From Labilibacter sediminis (GTDB lineage: Bacteria; Bacteroidota; Bacteroidia; Bacteroidales; Marinilabiliaceae), in contig NZ_VCHY01000003.1 in the NCBI RefSeq assembly GCF_005877885.1, positions 340,748 to 404,747 on the forward strand: a stretch of 64,000 bases of DNA. The letters run 5' to 3'. Every line of letters starts with the position of its first letter. Position 1 is the first letter of the stretch. The notes beneath the pieces were generated by a model, which did no database searches, was not told where the DNA came from, and saw only the letters and a program-made list of their open reading frames with translations. Below are positions 9,497 to 18,751 of this stretch, piece after piece. The translations under genes were made by a program, and so were the position numbers.

Positions 9497-11526
9497 TTGA
9501 TAAGTTTAGAGCCAAATTTGTTGAAGAATCCCTCGACAATGTTCATGATTTGGAAGAAGCTTTGCTTCTTTTAGAAAATGATAAGTCGGATAAGGAAATT
9601 ATAGAGCGTATTTTTAGAGCTATGCACTCTTTAAAAGGTGGTGGTGCGATGTTTGGGTTTAATGACTTGAGCGAATTTACACACCATCTTGAAACAGTAT
9701 TTGATTGGGTAAGAAACAATAAACTGGTTGTTACGGATGATTTAATCTCGCTTACCTTTAATGCTATAGACCAAATAAAGCATTTTCTTCAGGTAGGCGA
9801 TTTAACTGAGGAATCTGAAAAGAAGGATTTGGAAATTATTACCCGCAAGGTTCAACAATTTGTTTCTAAACCATCTGAAATTTCAAGTTCACCAGAGCAA
9901 ACTATATCGTCAGAGGTAAAGGTAGAAACAGATGATTCAAAATCATTTTTTATACAGTTTAAACCTCATAGAAACATATTACAAAACGGTACAAATCCAC
10001 TTTTTTTACTGGATGATCTTCATGCCTTAGGTGAGGCAGTTGTTTTGTATAATGGTAGCAAAGTTCCAGAATTAGATCAGTTAGATCCCCAAGAATGTTT
10101 TATTTTCTGGGACGTAATCTTAAATACTTCGGAACCAATTAATGAAATTCAGGATGTATTTATTTTCGTTGAAGACGAGTGTGATCTCGAAATCACAGAA
10201 ATTTTTAGTGGAAACATAATTCATCATCCTGTTTTAATCGATTTAATTGATAAAGCAAAAAAAGGAGAACAAGCCTTAAGCTCTAATCTTTTAAAAAGTG
10301 TTTCCTGGTCTGGCGAAAAGAAAGCAGGTAGTGGTGAAAAGAAGAAAGCCCAATTAAAGGAACACAAGATTTCAAGTATCAGGGTTGCTTCAACTAAAAT
10401 TGATGAATTGGTTAACCTGGTTAGTGAATTGGTTACTATTCAGGCACAACTGAATTTATATGCTGAAAATAATGGTGAGCCACAAATAATTTCTCTTTCC
10501 GAAAATATTCAGAAACTTAGCCGTCAATTACGTGATAATGCGTTTGAAATTAGCTTGATACCACTTCAAAATGATTTGATGCGTTTTCAACGTTTGGTCC
10601 GTGATTTATCTAAGGAGCTGAATAAAGAAATTGACTTTATTATTGAAGGTGGCGATATTGAGCTGGATAAAAATATAATAGAGCATTTAACAGATCCATT
10701 GTTACACATGATTAGAAATTGTGTGGATCATGGAATTGAAATGCCGGATGAGCGTATTAAAAAAGGCAAGTCACCTAAGGGAACAATTATATTCAAAGCT
10801 TATTACGAAGGTGCCAGCGTTATTATTAAGGTAATAGATGATGGTAAAGGAATTGATCCGGAATTCATATTAAATAAGGCCATATCTAAAGGTCTGATAG
10901 ATGAAGGGGTTGAGCTGACGAAGAGTGAGATCTTTGACCTGGTATTTATGAGCGGATTTTCTACCAAGGATAATGTATCAGATCTTTCGGGCAGAGGTGT
11001 TGGAATGGACGTTGTTAAAAGAAAAATTGGTGAAATTCGTGGAGAAGTATCTATTGATTCTGAACCGGATAAAGGAACAACAATAACCCTTGAATTACCA
11101 CTTACTCTTTCTATTATCGATGGTTTATTGGTTACAATTGCTAAATCGCAATATGTAATTCCAATTTCATCCATCGAAAAAATATTTCCATTGGAAATTG
11201 AAGATCAAAAAAATATCTTCAACAATGTTATTACTATGGATGGAGAGCAATTTCCAATTGTAGAATTAAGAGGAGTATTTAATGAGGAGAAATCGGAAGC
11301 AAAACAACATATTATTCAGGTTAAATATGAGAATAAAAAAGTTGGTATTGTTGTGGATGAGGTAATTGGGGAATATCAAACTGTTGTGAAACCACTGGGA
11401 AGATTATTGCGTAATCAGGATATTATTTCTGGTGCATCAATAATGGGAGATGGTACCATTTCTATGGTTGTTGATACCAATAGATTAATACATTATCACT
11501 GGTCTCAAAAATTACATAAACATTAG
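9493..11526 (+). CDS. cheA: Chemotaxis histidine kinase CheA
   Basis: The 677-aa cytosolic kinase of the receptor array has the domains in order. P1 Hpt (about 1-105) contains His45 in RAMHSLKGGG. A linker and a P2-like segment follow (about 150-260; FIQFKPHRNILQNG and LLDDLHALGEAV). The P3 dimerisation helix pair (about 290-345) starts at SSIRVASTKIDELVNLVSEL. The P4 ATPase has HMIRNCVDHGIE (N box), VIDDGKGIDP and GRGVGMDVVKRKI. The CheW-like P5 is at about 525-677. All catalytic boxes look intact, so it is expected to be active. Its four-base overlap with the Hpt gene and direct abutment with cheW support one operon. Partners are the receptor at 6686-8392 and the two CheW proteins downstream. 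Confidence 0.97.
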   Translation: MIDKFRAKFVEESLDNVHDLEEALLLLENDKSDKEIIERIFRAMHSLKGGGAMFGFNDLSEFTHHLETVFDWVRNNKLVVTDDLISLTFNAIDQIKHFLQVGDLTEESEKKDLEIITRKVQQFVSKPSEISSSPEQTISSEVKVETDDSKSFFIQFKPHRNILQNGTNPLFLLDDLHALGEAVVLYNGSKVPELDQLDPQECFIFWDVILNTSEPINEIQDVFIFVEDECDLEITEIFSGNIIHHPVLIDLIDKAKKGEQALSSNLLKSVSWSGEKKAGSGEKKKAQLKEHKISSIRVASTKIDELVNLVSELVTIQAQLNLYAENNGEPQIISLSENIQKLSRQLRDNAFEISLIPLQNDLMRFQRLVRDLSKELNKEIDFIIEGGDIELDKNIIEHLTDPLLHMIRNCVDHGIEMPDERIKKGKSPKGTIIFKAYYEGASVIIKVIDDGKGIDPEFILNKAISKGLIDEGVELTKSEIFDLVFMSGFSTKDNVSDLSGRGVGMDVVKRKIGEIRGEVSIDSEPDKGTTITLELPLTLSIIDGLLVTIAKSQYVIPISSIEKIFPLEIEDQKNIFNNVITMDGEQFPIVELRGVFNEEKSEAKQHIIQVKYENKKVGIVVDEVIGEYQTVVKPLGRLLRNQDIISGASIMGDGTISMVVDTNRLIHYHWSQKLHKH

Positions 11527-11985
11527 ATGATGGAAGTCGATTTTAAAACACTTATATCTTTTAAACTGGGAGATCAAACATTTGCTTTTGATAGCCTTTT
11601 GGTTAGAAATATTTTGCCCTACGAAAATAATGTAACAAAAGTACCTAACTCAAAAGATTTTGTCTTAGGTATTATCAATCTTCACGGGATCATAGTTCCG
11701 GTTACCGATATGCGTATGATTATGGATATTGATGAAACCGCCATTACTAAAGATACTTCTATCATCATTGTTTCACCTGAAGATAAACAGGAGAGTCAGT
11801 TTGGGATTTTAGTGGATGTAGTAAAGGAAGTGTTCGAAGTTAAAAAGGCTAAAATCGGTCCGTCATCGTTTCAAAAAGGAATGGGACTCATTGAAACATT
11901 TGAGGGTACGGTTCAGGAAAACGATGAATTTATTCACTTGATCGATTTAAAGCATGTAGTTTCACAAATTGAAAGTAAAAACTAA
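11527..11985 (+). CDS. cheW: CheW-like coupling protein (first copy)
   Basis: The 152-aa single CheW domain links receptor to CheA. The hallmarks are the N-terminal LISFKLGDQTFAFD, VLGIINLHGIIVPVTDMR in the middle and GILVDVVKEVFEV near the end. It starts immediately after the cheA stop. The second CheW follows after five bases and is only distantly similar, so the pair is not a fresh duplication. Two couplers could bind different faces of the array or allow different receptors to be mixed in, which cannot be decided from sequence. Confidence 0.93.
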   Translation: MMEVDFKTLISFKLGDQTFAFDSLLVRNILPYENNVTKVPNSKDFVLGIINLHGIIVPVTDMRMIMDIDETAITKDTSIIIVSPEDKQESQFGILVDVVKEVFEVKKAKIGPSSFQKGMGLIETFEGTVQENDEFIHLIDLKHVVSQIESKN

Positions 11986-11990
11986 TATCA

Positions 11991-12473
11991 ATGGAAGAAA
12001 TCAATAATTCATATCTTTCGTTTAAAATAGGAACGGAATCTTTTGCCATTCATGTTAGTAAGGTAAATGAAATTAGGGAATATGAAGTTCCTCGCAATAT
12101 GCCTGAATCTATTTCTTTCATGAAGGGCGTAATTGACCATCGTGAGGAAGTTATACCAGTTATAGATACAGGAGTTAAATTTGCTTTAAAGCCTGTTGAA
12201 ATAACACAACAAACTTGTATCATTATTATTGATGTTACAAGAAAAGATTCTGGAAAAACATTTCGTGTTGGAATATTAACAGATGCGGTTACAGATGTTT
12301 TTGAAGCTGCAGAAAGTCAGTTTAAACATATTGAAACAGATTATAGTCCTAATTATATAAAAGCTACATGTCAAGTAAACGATAACTTTTATCTGATATT
12401 AAATTCAGATGAAGTATTCAGTGTGAATGACATAGTGGAAATGAGTTCTGTTATTAAAGAAGTTAAAGCATAG
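11991..12473 (+). CDS. cheW: CheW-like coupling protein (second copy)
   Basis: This 160-aa CheW domain begins NSYLSFKIGTESFAIHVSKV and has the family core SFMKGVIDHREEVIPVIDTG and RVGILTDAVTDVFEA. The core has an Asp-His pair in place of the more usual Asn-Leu-Arg-Gly (IDHREE), as some coupling proteins do. It lies between the first cheW and cheR. Its stop overlaps the GTG start of cheR by one base, so translation is probably coupled. The role is coupling of receptor and kinase in the array, and functional division with the first copy is unknown. Confidence 0.92.
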   Translation: MEEINNSYLSFKIGTESFAIHVSKVNEIREYEVPRNMPESISFMKGVIDHREEVIPVIDTGVKFALKPVEITQQTCIIIIDVTRKDSGKTFRVGILTDAVTDVFEAAESQFKHIETDYSPNYIKATCQVNDNFYLILNSDEVFSVNDIVEMSSVIKEVKA

Positions 12474-13342
12474 TGGATCGAGATAAGATATACTCAAAGG
12501 AGCTGGATTGCTTTAAAGCCGAATTATCTTCTAAGGATTTTGATGCTTTTAGTAATTTCATTTATTCCGAATTCGGAATAAAAATGCCTGCTGTAAAGAG
12601 GATTATGCTACAAGGACGCTTGTTAAAAAGAATCAGGCACCTGAAAATGAAATCCTATGGTGAGTATAAAGATTATCTGTTTAGTAAAGAAGGTCAAAAA
12701 GAAGAGATATTTAATTTTTTAAATGTTGTAACTACCAATAAAACTGACTTTTACAGGGAGCCTATTCATTTTGATTTTTTAAAGTCTAAAGTGCTTCCCG
12801 AATTTAACGCTAAAGCAGGCCATGAACCATTTAAAATTTGGAGTGCGGGCTGCTCAAGTGGTGAAGAATTATACACGATGTCTATTACTTTGAACGAGTA
12901 TAAAAGAGAAAATCCAACTTTTAAGTTTTCTATTTTAGGTACAGATATTTCTCAAAATGTTTTAGGTAAAGCAGCAAAAGGAGTTTATCCAATGAACAAA
13001 GTGGATATAATTCCTTTGGAGTTGAAAAAAAAGTATCTTTTAAAAAGTAAGAGTAAAGAAAACCAAACGGTAAAGGTAAGACCGGAGTTGCAAAGCAGCT
13101 TAAGTTTAAAATATTTAAACCTGATGGATGCATCTTACTCTAATATTACAGAAAAGTTTGACGCTATCTTTTGTAGAAATGTTTTAATATATTTCGACAG
13201 AGCTACACAAGAAAGCGTAATAAATAAGTTAAGTTCACATCTTAAAACAGGCGGTTATTTTTTTATTGGACATTCAGAGTCATTAACAGGTATGGATGTA
13301 CCCTTAGAACATATTAAGCCAACTATTTTTAGAAAAAAATAA
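12473..13342 (+). CDS. cheR: Chemoreceptor methyltransferase CheR (active-type)
   Basis: The 289-aa protein has a GTG start overlapping the previous stop. The helical N-terminal subdomain contains KMKSYGEYKDYLF. The catalytic domain has the SAM-binding motif IWSAGCSSGEELYTM, a second acidic motif LGTDISQNVLG and the late motif IFCRNVLIYFDRAT. All key residues look present, so it should use SAM to methylate glutamates of the receptor helices. The family is normally about 270-290 aa, so this is full length. It is the first of three CheR-family genes here. The others are at 17905 and 18752. The NYEKF end of the receptor is a plausible docking site for this or the second CheR. Confidence 0.94.
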   Translation: MDRDKIYSKELDCFKAELSSKDFDAFSNFIYSEFGIKMPAVKRIMLQGRLLKRIRHLKMKSYGEYKDYLFSKEGQKEEIFNFLNVVTTNKTDFYREPIHFDFLKSKVLPEFNAKAGHEPFKIWSAGCSSGEELYTMSITLNEYKRENPTFKFSILGTDISQNVLGKAAKGVYPMNKVDIIPLELKKKYLLKSKSKENQTVKVRPELQSSLSLKYLNLMDASYSNITEKFDAIFCRNVLIYFDRATQESVINKLSSHLKTGGYFFIGHSESLTGMDVPLEHIKPTIFRKK

Positions 13343-13359
13343 AGCACAAAACGATAACC

Positions 13360-14262
13360 ATGAATAATTTATCAGACAGACAGTTATTAAAGGAGCTAAG
13401 ACAGCGGCTAGAGAATGGTAAAAACAGTGAAAAAGAGATAAAAGACTTAACGTTGGAATTGCAGAGTGTTTCCAAAAAGTTTAAAGAATCGGAAGCGCTT
13501 AAAAGCCATTTTATTTCAAATATATCAAATGAAATAGTTAACCCATTTACCTCTATTTTAGGGTTGTCAAAAGCTATTTTATCGGTAGAAAAACATGATT
13601 GGAAAAAAGTGGTATCTATGGTTGCTTTAATTCACTCTGAAGCATTCAACCTTGATTTTCAATTAAAAAATATATTTGTTGCCGCGAAAATTGAAGCAGG
13701 TGAAATAGCACCAAATATTGCCAAAGTAAATATTCGCAGTTTACTGCAAACAGTTGTTGATTCTTTCAATATTATTTCTCGCAAAATGGGGATTAATATT
13801 GAAACTCAGTTTAATATTGAGCATGGTTTTGGAAAGAACTTTTATTTTAAAACTGATTCTGAAAAATTAAAACTGATTCTGAGTAACCTTATAAATAATG
13901 CCTTAAAGTATAGTTATAAAGATAGTAAGGTTATAATATCTGTATGGTTGGATGATGAAGATGTGTTAAAAATTTCAGTTCAGGATTATGGAACAGGAAT
14001 TTCTGAAAAGAATCAAAAAACCATATTCGAAAGATTTAAAAGGTTAGATACAGGAATCAACTCCATTAATAGAGGGCATGGTTTAGGGTTATCTATTACA
14101 AAGGCTTTATTGGATGTGTTAAGTGGTAACATAGAAATTGCCAGTCAAAAAGGAGAAGGATCAACCTTTACCATTAGTGTACCGGAGGCAAAAAATATTG
14201 TGGATGGATTTAGCGGTGATGGTAATGATTTATTCTTTGATGAAGAGGACGAGATTTTTTAA
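13360..14262 (+). CDS. Histidine-kinase-like protein lacking the phospho-acceptor His
   Basis: The 300-aa soluble protein has an N-terminal coiled coil (about 5-50), a HisKA-like helix pair, and a HATPase domain. The H box reads FISNISNEIVNPFTSIL: the residue aligned with the phosphorylated His (SHE in normal kinases) is Asn57, codon AAT, one base from CAT. A His at residue 50 is one helix turn too far upstream to substitute obviously. The ATPase boxes look intact: NLINNALKYS, QDYGTGISEKNQ and HGLGLSITKALL. It is therefore likely not an autokinase of the usual kind and may be a phosphatase, a heterodimer partner or an allosteric regulator. It has no membrane or sensor domain. It lies between cheR and cheD in the adaptation part of the run. 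Confidence 0.85.
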   Translation: MNNLSDRQLLKELRQRLENGKNSEKEIKDLTLELQSVSKKFKESEALKSHFISNISNEIVNPFTSILGLSKAILSVEKHDWKKVVSMVALIHSEAFNLDFQLKNIFVAAKIEAGEIAPNIAKVNIRSLLQTVVDSFNIISRKMGINIETQFNIEHGFGKNFYFKTDSEKLKLILSNLINNALKYSYKDSKVIISVWLDDEDVLKISVQDYGTGISEKNQKTIFERFKRLDTGINSINRGHGLGLSITKALLDVLSGNIEIASQKGEGSTFTISVPEAKNIVDGFSGDGNDLFFDEEDEIF

Positions 14263-14272
14263 GGGCGACTAG

Positions 14273-14743
14273 ATGAACCAATATTTACAACATTTTTTAT
14301 ATCCTTCTTCATTGTTTGTAAGTAAAGAGCCCTATCTGGTGAAAACCATATTAGGTTCTTGTGTGGCGATTTGCTTATGGGATTCCCGGTTGAAGATTGG
14401 CGGACTAAATCATTATATGCTTCCGCATTGGAATGGTAATGATTTGGCTTCACCTAAATATGGAAATATTGCTATTGATAAGCTCATCGACCGATTACTT
14501 TTTCACGGATCGCGTATCGAAGATCTGCAGGCGAAAGTATTTGGTGGGGGTGAACTGATGCAAACCGGCAATTCCAAAACTTTAATTGGAGAACGAAACA
14601 TTAGAGTCGCTCGTCTTATGTTGGAGGAACGAAATATTCCAATAGTAGCATCGAGTACCGGTGGGAAAAGAGGTAGGAAGATAATCTTCTTTACCGATAC
14701 CGGAGAGGTACGACACAAGCTATTGGATAAAAAAAGTAATTAG
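14273..14743 (+). CDS. cheD: Chemoreceptor glutamine deamidase CheD
   Basis: The 156-aa protein has the CheD cysteine-hydrolase motif KTILGSCVAICLWD, with Cys30 as nucleophile, His47 in GGLNHYMLP and Thr25 completing the triad. A conserved VFGGGELM and INVRV-like stretch (ERNIRVARLML) follow. It converts glutamines in receptors to glutamates, which then become methylation sites, and in many bacteria it also binds CheC. No cheC is visible in this window. Spacing is 10 bp after the kinase-like gene and 88 bp before cheB. Length and motifs are normal for the family. Confidence 0.94.
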   Translation: MNQYLQHFLYPSSLFVSKEPYLVKTILGSCVAICLWDSRLKIGGLNHYMLPHWNGNDLASPKYGNIAIDKLIDRLLFHGSRIEDLQAKVFGGGELMQTGNSKTLIGERNIRVARLMLEERNIPIVASSTGGKRGRKIIFFTDTGEVRHKLLDKKSN

Positions 14744-14831
14744 GAGCTAATTTGCTTCTGCGATAATGAACCACAAAATATTTTTTCTATCTTACTAAGA
14801 TAATGAGAAATGATTTTGAAAACCTTATTCT

Positions 14832-15911
14832 ATGCTGATGAATAAAATTAGGGTACTTGTAGTTGATGATTCAGCAGTTGTGCGACAAAGCCTATCTTCT
14901 ATTTTAGGTTCAGATCCTGAGATAGAGGTCATGGGAACAGCAGCTGATCCAATAATAGCTGTAAAAAAAATAATGAAGGAAATTCCAGATGTAATAACTC
15001 TGGATATTGAGATGCCTCGAATGGATGGCCTGACTTTCTTACGAAAGATTATGTCGCAACATCCAATTCCTGTGGTGGTTATTTCTTCATTAACTTCTGA
15101 AGGAACAGAAGTAGCTATGAAAGCCTTAGAATATGGAGCATCAGAAATTATAGGAAAGCCGGCGATGAATGCTGCTAAGTTCATCAATGAATCAAAGATA
15201 ATGATTTGTGATGCCGTAAAAGCAGCAGCTCAGGCAAAATTATCAAGGCGTAAAATAAAAACTCCTCCGCAAAATATAGAGGTCAAACCAAAGTATAGTG
15301 CCGATGTAATTCTTGAAAAAGCATCAGCTTCAACCAGAATTACAATAACAGAAAAGGTGGTTGTATTAGGAGCTTCTACAGGAGGGACAGAAGCCATTAG
15401 GGTATTTCTAAAAAACTTACCGGAAAAAATGCCGGGTATAGCCATTGTTCAACATATGCCGGAAGGATTTACACGTTCATTTGCCAATAGCCTAAATAAT
15501 ATTTGTGCTTTAGAGGTTAAAGAGGCAGAGAATGGAGATAAACTCTATCAGGGCAGAGTACTTATTGCTCCCGGTAACCGTCATATGTTGTTGAAGAGAG
15601 TGGGCAAAGAGTATTTTGTTGAAGTTAAAGAAGGACCGTTGGTTAACAGGCACAGACCATCCGTTGATGTTCTATTCAGAAGTGCATCAAGGTATGCAGG
15701 TAAAAATGCCACTGGAATTTTGTTAACAGGTATGGGTAATGATGGTGCCAAAGGTTTATTTGAGTTAAAAGAGTCAGGAGCTAAAACAATTGCACAGGAT
15801 GAGCAAAGCTCAATTGTTTACGGAATGCCTAAAGAGGCCGCAAAAATTGGTGCAGTAGAAAAAGTTTTATCTCTCGACGATATTGCACCATTTCTTTTAA
15901 AATCACTTTAA
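14832..15911 (+). CDS. cheB: Chemoreceptor methylesterase CheB with receiver domain
   Basis: The 359-aa protein has a receiver domain (about 5-125) with [10 protein letters not shown] and Asp58 in [13 protein letters not shown], a linker, and a methylesterase domain (about 172-359). The catalytic triad is visible as Ser182 in [12 protein letters not shown], His208 in VQHMPEGFT and Asp304 in [12 protein letters not shown]. It removes methyl groups from receptors (and can deamidate) when phosphorylated by CheA. Two in-frame ATGs lie at 14832 and 14838, and I took the first. A second, receiver-less CheB is at 19571. Together with cheR and cheD it completes an adaptation set. Confidence 0.95.
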   Translation: MLMNKIRVLVVDDSAVVRQSLSSILGSDPEIEVMGTAADPIIAVKKIMKEIPDVITLDIEMPRMDGLTFLRKIMSQHPIPVVVISSLTSEGTEVAMKALEYGASEIIGKPAMNAAKFINESKIMICDAVKAAAQAKLSRRKIKTPPQNIEVKPKYSADVILEKASASTRITITEKVVVLGASTGGTEAIRVFLKNLPEKMPGIAIVQHMPEGFTRSFANSLNNICALEVKEAENGDKLYQGRVLIAPGNRHMLLKRVGKEYFVEVKEGPLVNRHRPSVDVLFRSASRYAGKNATGILLTGMGNDGAKGLFELKESGAKTIAQDEQSSIVYGMPKEAAKIGAVEKVLSLDDIAPFLLKSL

Positions 15912-16009
15912 AAGGTAGCATAAGTCGCTAAAATGGTAAAAAGTTTATAATTTCGTTAGCGCAAATCCAACCCCATCCATAATTAAAAATAAACACAAAA
16001 TTGATTATT

Positions 16010-17887
16010 GTGAAAAAGTCTGAATTATCACGCATTATAGGGAAATTTACTTTTAGAGGAATCCTTTTGGGATTATTTATTTTAATCTTTGTATTTCTTT
16101 TAAATCTGAATTCTTCTGTTTTTATGCAATCCAATAGAACTATTGCTGATATGTTCTATATGTTCCCTGGTATGTGGCTCCTTACCTTGTTACCTGCATT
16201 AACTGGTTTGGGTGGATATTTGGTGGCGCTTTCATTAATCAAGGTTATAAAAAAACAAAAAAAATATATCAAGTCGGAGTCCAAACGCTCTGAAATGGTA
16301 CTTACTTTTATCAATAATCTTCGTCAGGGAAATTTATCGAATCAGGATTTACTTACCGGCAAAAGGGACCAATTAAGCAAGTCGTTGCTAAAATTAAGAG
16401 ATTATCTGATTAAGAGTAAAGATGAGCAGGAGCAAAGAAGAGTAGAAGAGGAACAACGCACCTGGGTAACTCAAGGACTGGCGCAGTTTGCTGAAATTTT
16501 AAGAAGAAATAATGATAACCTGGAAGAGTTATCCTACAATATTATCAGCTACATGGTTAATTATTTAAAAATTAACCAGGGCGGATTCTATCTTTTAAAT
16601 ACCAATGCTAAGAAGGAAAAGTTTTTTGAGCTTAGTGCAAGTATTGCTTTCGATAGAAAGAAATTTGTAGATCAAATCATACCTTGGGATGAAGGGTTAT
16701 TGGGTAGGTGTGCCATCGAAAAGGACACAATCTATATGACCGATATTCCCAATGAATATACTACCATTACATCGGGTTTAGGGGAAGCCAACCCAAAAGC
16801 TATTTTAATTGTTCCTTTAAAAGTAAATGATGAAGTTTACGGGGTAATTGAGTTGGCTTCGTTTAGTGAATTTCAACCTTTCGAAATAGAGTTTGTTGAG
16901 CGCACTGCCGAAAGTATTGCATCAACTATATCTACAGTCCAAATCAACATTCAAACCACTAAATTACTTCACGAAACTCAAATTCAGGCTGAAAAAATGT
17001 CTCAACAGGAAGAAGAGTTACGTCAGAACCTGGAGGAGATGCAAGCCACACAGGAAGAGTCGGATCGCAGAGAGGTGGAGATGAAAGGTATTCTTGAAGC
17101 TATTGATAACTCGGCCATTAGTAGTGAGTTTGCAACAGATGGATCCTTAATATCTGTAAATCAGCTTTTCTTACAAACATTTAAATATCTGCCTGAGGAA
17201 ATTGAAGGTCAGAATATTAAAATTTTCTTTTTCCAGGATGATCTGGAAGATTTAACCAAATCGCTTTCTGATTTAAAGAACGGACACAACTTTAAGGGAA
17301 GAGTACGTAGAAGAACAAAGCTGGGTGAAGAAATTTTCCTGTTGACAACGTACACTCCTGTAATTGACAACCATGGTGATATCGTTAAAATTTTGAGTGT
17401 TGAGAACGATGTTACGGAGCAAGTGCATATGGAAGAGCAAATGAAGAAATCCAAGGAAGAACTTGGAGTAATGCTTGAGCAGGCACGTGACGAAATGAAA
17501 GAGCAGTTTAAGGAAATTGAAGCTGTAAAAATTAGAAATGAAAAAACACTTGAAGGTGCGTTAGATGCCATTATTACAATAAATAAAGAGGGTATTCTTG
17601 AATTCTTTAATCTTGCTGCAGAAAGTCTTTGGGGTTATGAAAGAAGTGAAGTTTTAGGTCAACACATATCTATGCTATTTTCAGAAGATACTGCTAAAAA
17701 TGATCCTTTCGTAAAAGCCTATGTAACAACAGAGGCAACAAAAGTGGTTGGAGAAAGAAGAGAGGTTCCTATTAAAAATAAATTTGGGGATGATATTCCT
17801 GTTCTATTTTTGCTTTCTGAAGCACAGGTGGGAGACGATCAATCGTTTACAGCCTTTATACAGAATGTTGAAGTGGAGTTATTTTAA
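16010..17887 (+). CDS. Membrane-anchored GAF-PAS-PAS signalling protein without output domain
   Basis: The 625-aa protein has two N-terminal TM segments (about 16-37 and 50-74) and then a coiled coil with NLRQGNLSNQDLLTGKR. A GAF domain (about 155-305) opens with RRNNDNLEELSYNIISYMV and contains GLLGRCAIEKDTIYM. A long coiled coil (about 310-365) and two PAS domains (about 365-480 and 515-625) follow. No kinase, cyclase or phosphatase domain is present, so it probably acts by protein contact, for example by controlling the PP2C protein at 20932, whose GAF has the same family style. The start is uncertain: GTG at 16010 is used, TTG at 16001 is an alternative. It is 98 bp downstream of cheB and 17 bp before the second cheR. 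Confidence 0.8.
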   Translation: MKKSELSRIIGKFTFRGILLGLFILIFVFLLNLNSSVFMQSNRTIADMFYMFPGMWLLTLLPALTGLGGYLVALSLIKVIKKQKKYIKSESKRSEMVLTFINNLRQGNLSNQDLLTGKRDQLSKSLLKLRDYLIKSKDEQEQRRVEEEQRTWVTQGLAQFAEILRRNNDNLEELSYNIISYMVNYLKINQGGFYLLNTNAKKEKFFELSASIAFDRKKFVDQIIPWDEGLLGRCAIEKDTIYMTDIPNEYTTITSGLGEANPKAILIVPLKVNDEVYGVIELASFSEFQPFEIEFVERTAESIASTISTVQINIQTTKLLHETQIQAEKMSQQEEELRQNLEEMQATQEESDRREVEMKGILEAIDNSAISSEFATDGSLISVNQLFLQTFKYLPEEIEGQNIKIFFFQDDLEDLTKSLSDLKNGHNFKGRVRRRTKLGEEIFLLTTYTPVIDNHGDIVKILSVENDVTEQVHMEEQMKKSKEELGVMLEQARDEMKEQFKEIEAVKIRNEKTLEGALDAIITINKEGILEFFNLAAESLWGYERSEVLGQHISMLFSEDTAKNDPFVKAYVTTEATKVVGERREVPIKNKFGDDIPVLFLLSEAQVGDDQSFTAFIQNVEVELF

Positions 17888-17904
17888 TAAACAGAATTTG
17901 ATAA

Positions 17905-18747
17905 GTGGGGGACATTACGTTTAAAAAGTATCTGGAAGAATTAAAGAAACACACACCGTATAATTTTTGTGATTATTCTGATAATTCTATTCAAAGGCGA
18001 ATTGAAAAAATTCTGAAGGATCATGATATGGATATGAATCAGCTTCTGTTAAAAACAAAAACAGATGATGATTTTGTAGAGAAGTTGGTTGATGATATTA
18101 CTGTTAATACAACGGAATTATTCCGGAATCCTGAAACATGGGAATATTTATATACAAAAGTATTTCCGTCGTTAAGAAAGAAAAAATCAATTAATATATG
18201 GCATGCCGGGTGTTCAACCGGTCAGGAAGTGTATTCAAACCTCATATTATTTAATGAATTGGGTTTGTTAGATCATACAAATGTTGTGGCCACAGATATT
18301 AATCAAAAGGTTATCAGAGGGGCTAAAAAAGGTGAGTATGACCTAAATTTTAACAACAGATATATCGAGGTTTTTGATTCTTTAATGAATAAACTGGGCA
18401 ACAAGTCATCTGATTTCGGAAAATATTTTGAGATGAACAATGCCAAGGATACGATGAAGGTTAAAGATTTTATCGTTAAAAAGCCTAAATTCAGACGTCA
18501 CGATTTGGTAGAAGAAGAAATACCTTTTTATCAAAAGTTTGATGTAATATTCTGCCGAAATGTACTAATCTATTTTAATCCTGAATTACAACTGAAAATT
18601 GTAAGGAAGTTTTATGATAAACTATATGATGGCGGGGTGCTGGTGTTAGGAACACACGAAGCATTACATGGATTTTTTAAAACGAAATTTATTAAACACG
18701 GAATGGTGTATACGAAGAGTAATACTTTCCATTTCAAATATAAGTAG
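17905..18747 (+). CDS. cheR: Second CheR-family methyltransferase (motifs intact)
   Basis: The 280-aa protein starts with GTG. The N-terminal part contains YCDYSDNSIQRRIEKIL-like sequence, and the conserved contact DDITVNTTELFRNPETWE precedes the fold. The SAM motif is NIWHAGCSTGQEVYSNL, the second motif VVATDINQKVI, and the late motif IFCRNVLIYFNPELQ. All look functional. It is about 30 residues different in style from CheR at 12473 and is preceded by a PAS/GAF gene, suggesting it was recruited with that sensor. It sits four bases before the decayed CheR relative. Receptor methylation is expected, but another substrate cannot be excluded. Confidence 0.9.
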   Translation: MGDITFKKYLEELKKHTPYNFCDYSDNSIQRRIEKILKDHDMDMNQLLLKTKTDDDFVEKLVDDITVNTTELFRNPETWEYLYTKVFPSLRKKKSINIWHAGCSTGQEVYSNLILFNELGLLDHTNVVATDINQKVIRGAKKGEYDLNFNNRYIEVFDSLMNKLGNKSSDFGKYFEMNNAKDTMKVKDFIVKKPKFRRHDLVEEEIPFYQKFDVIFCRNVLIYFNPELQLKIVRKFYDKLYDGGVLVLGTHEALHGFFKTKFIKHGMVYTKSNTFHFKYK

Positions 18748-18751
18748 TTAA

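Noticed and set aside
13507..13509. His50 of the kinase-like protein as the phospho-acceptor
   Set aside because: It lies seven residues upstream of the H-box position and outside the conserved SHE context, so it is unlikely to be the phosphorylated residue.
14259..14453. Antisense ORFs such as the one opposite cheD
   Set aside because: These are opposite-strand shadows of well supported genes, with no recognisable domain.
15926..15961. Inverted repeat CGCTAA/TTAGCG upstream of the PAS/GAF gene as an operator or terminator
   Set aside because: Only six base pairs with a long spacer and no T tract; this can occur by chance in AT-rich DNA.
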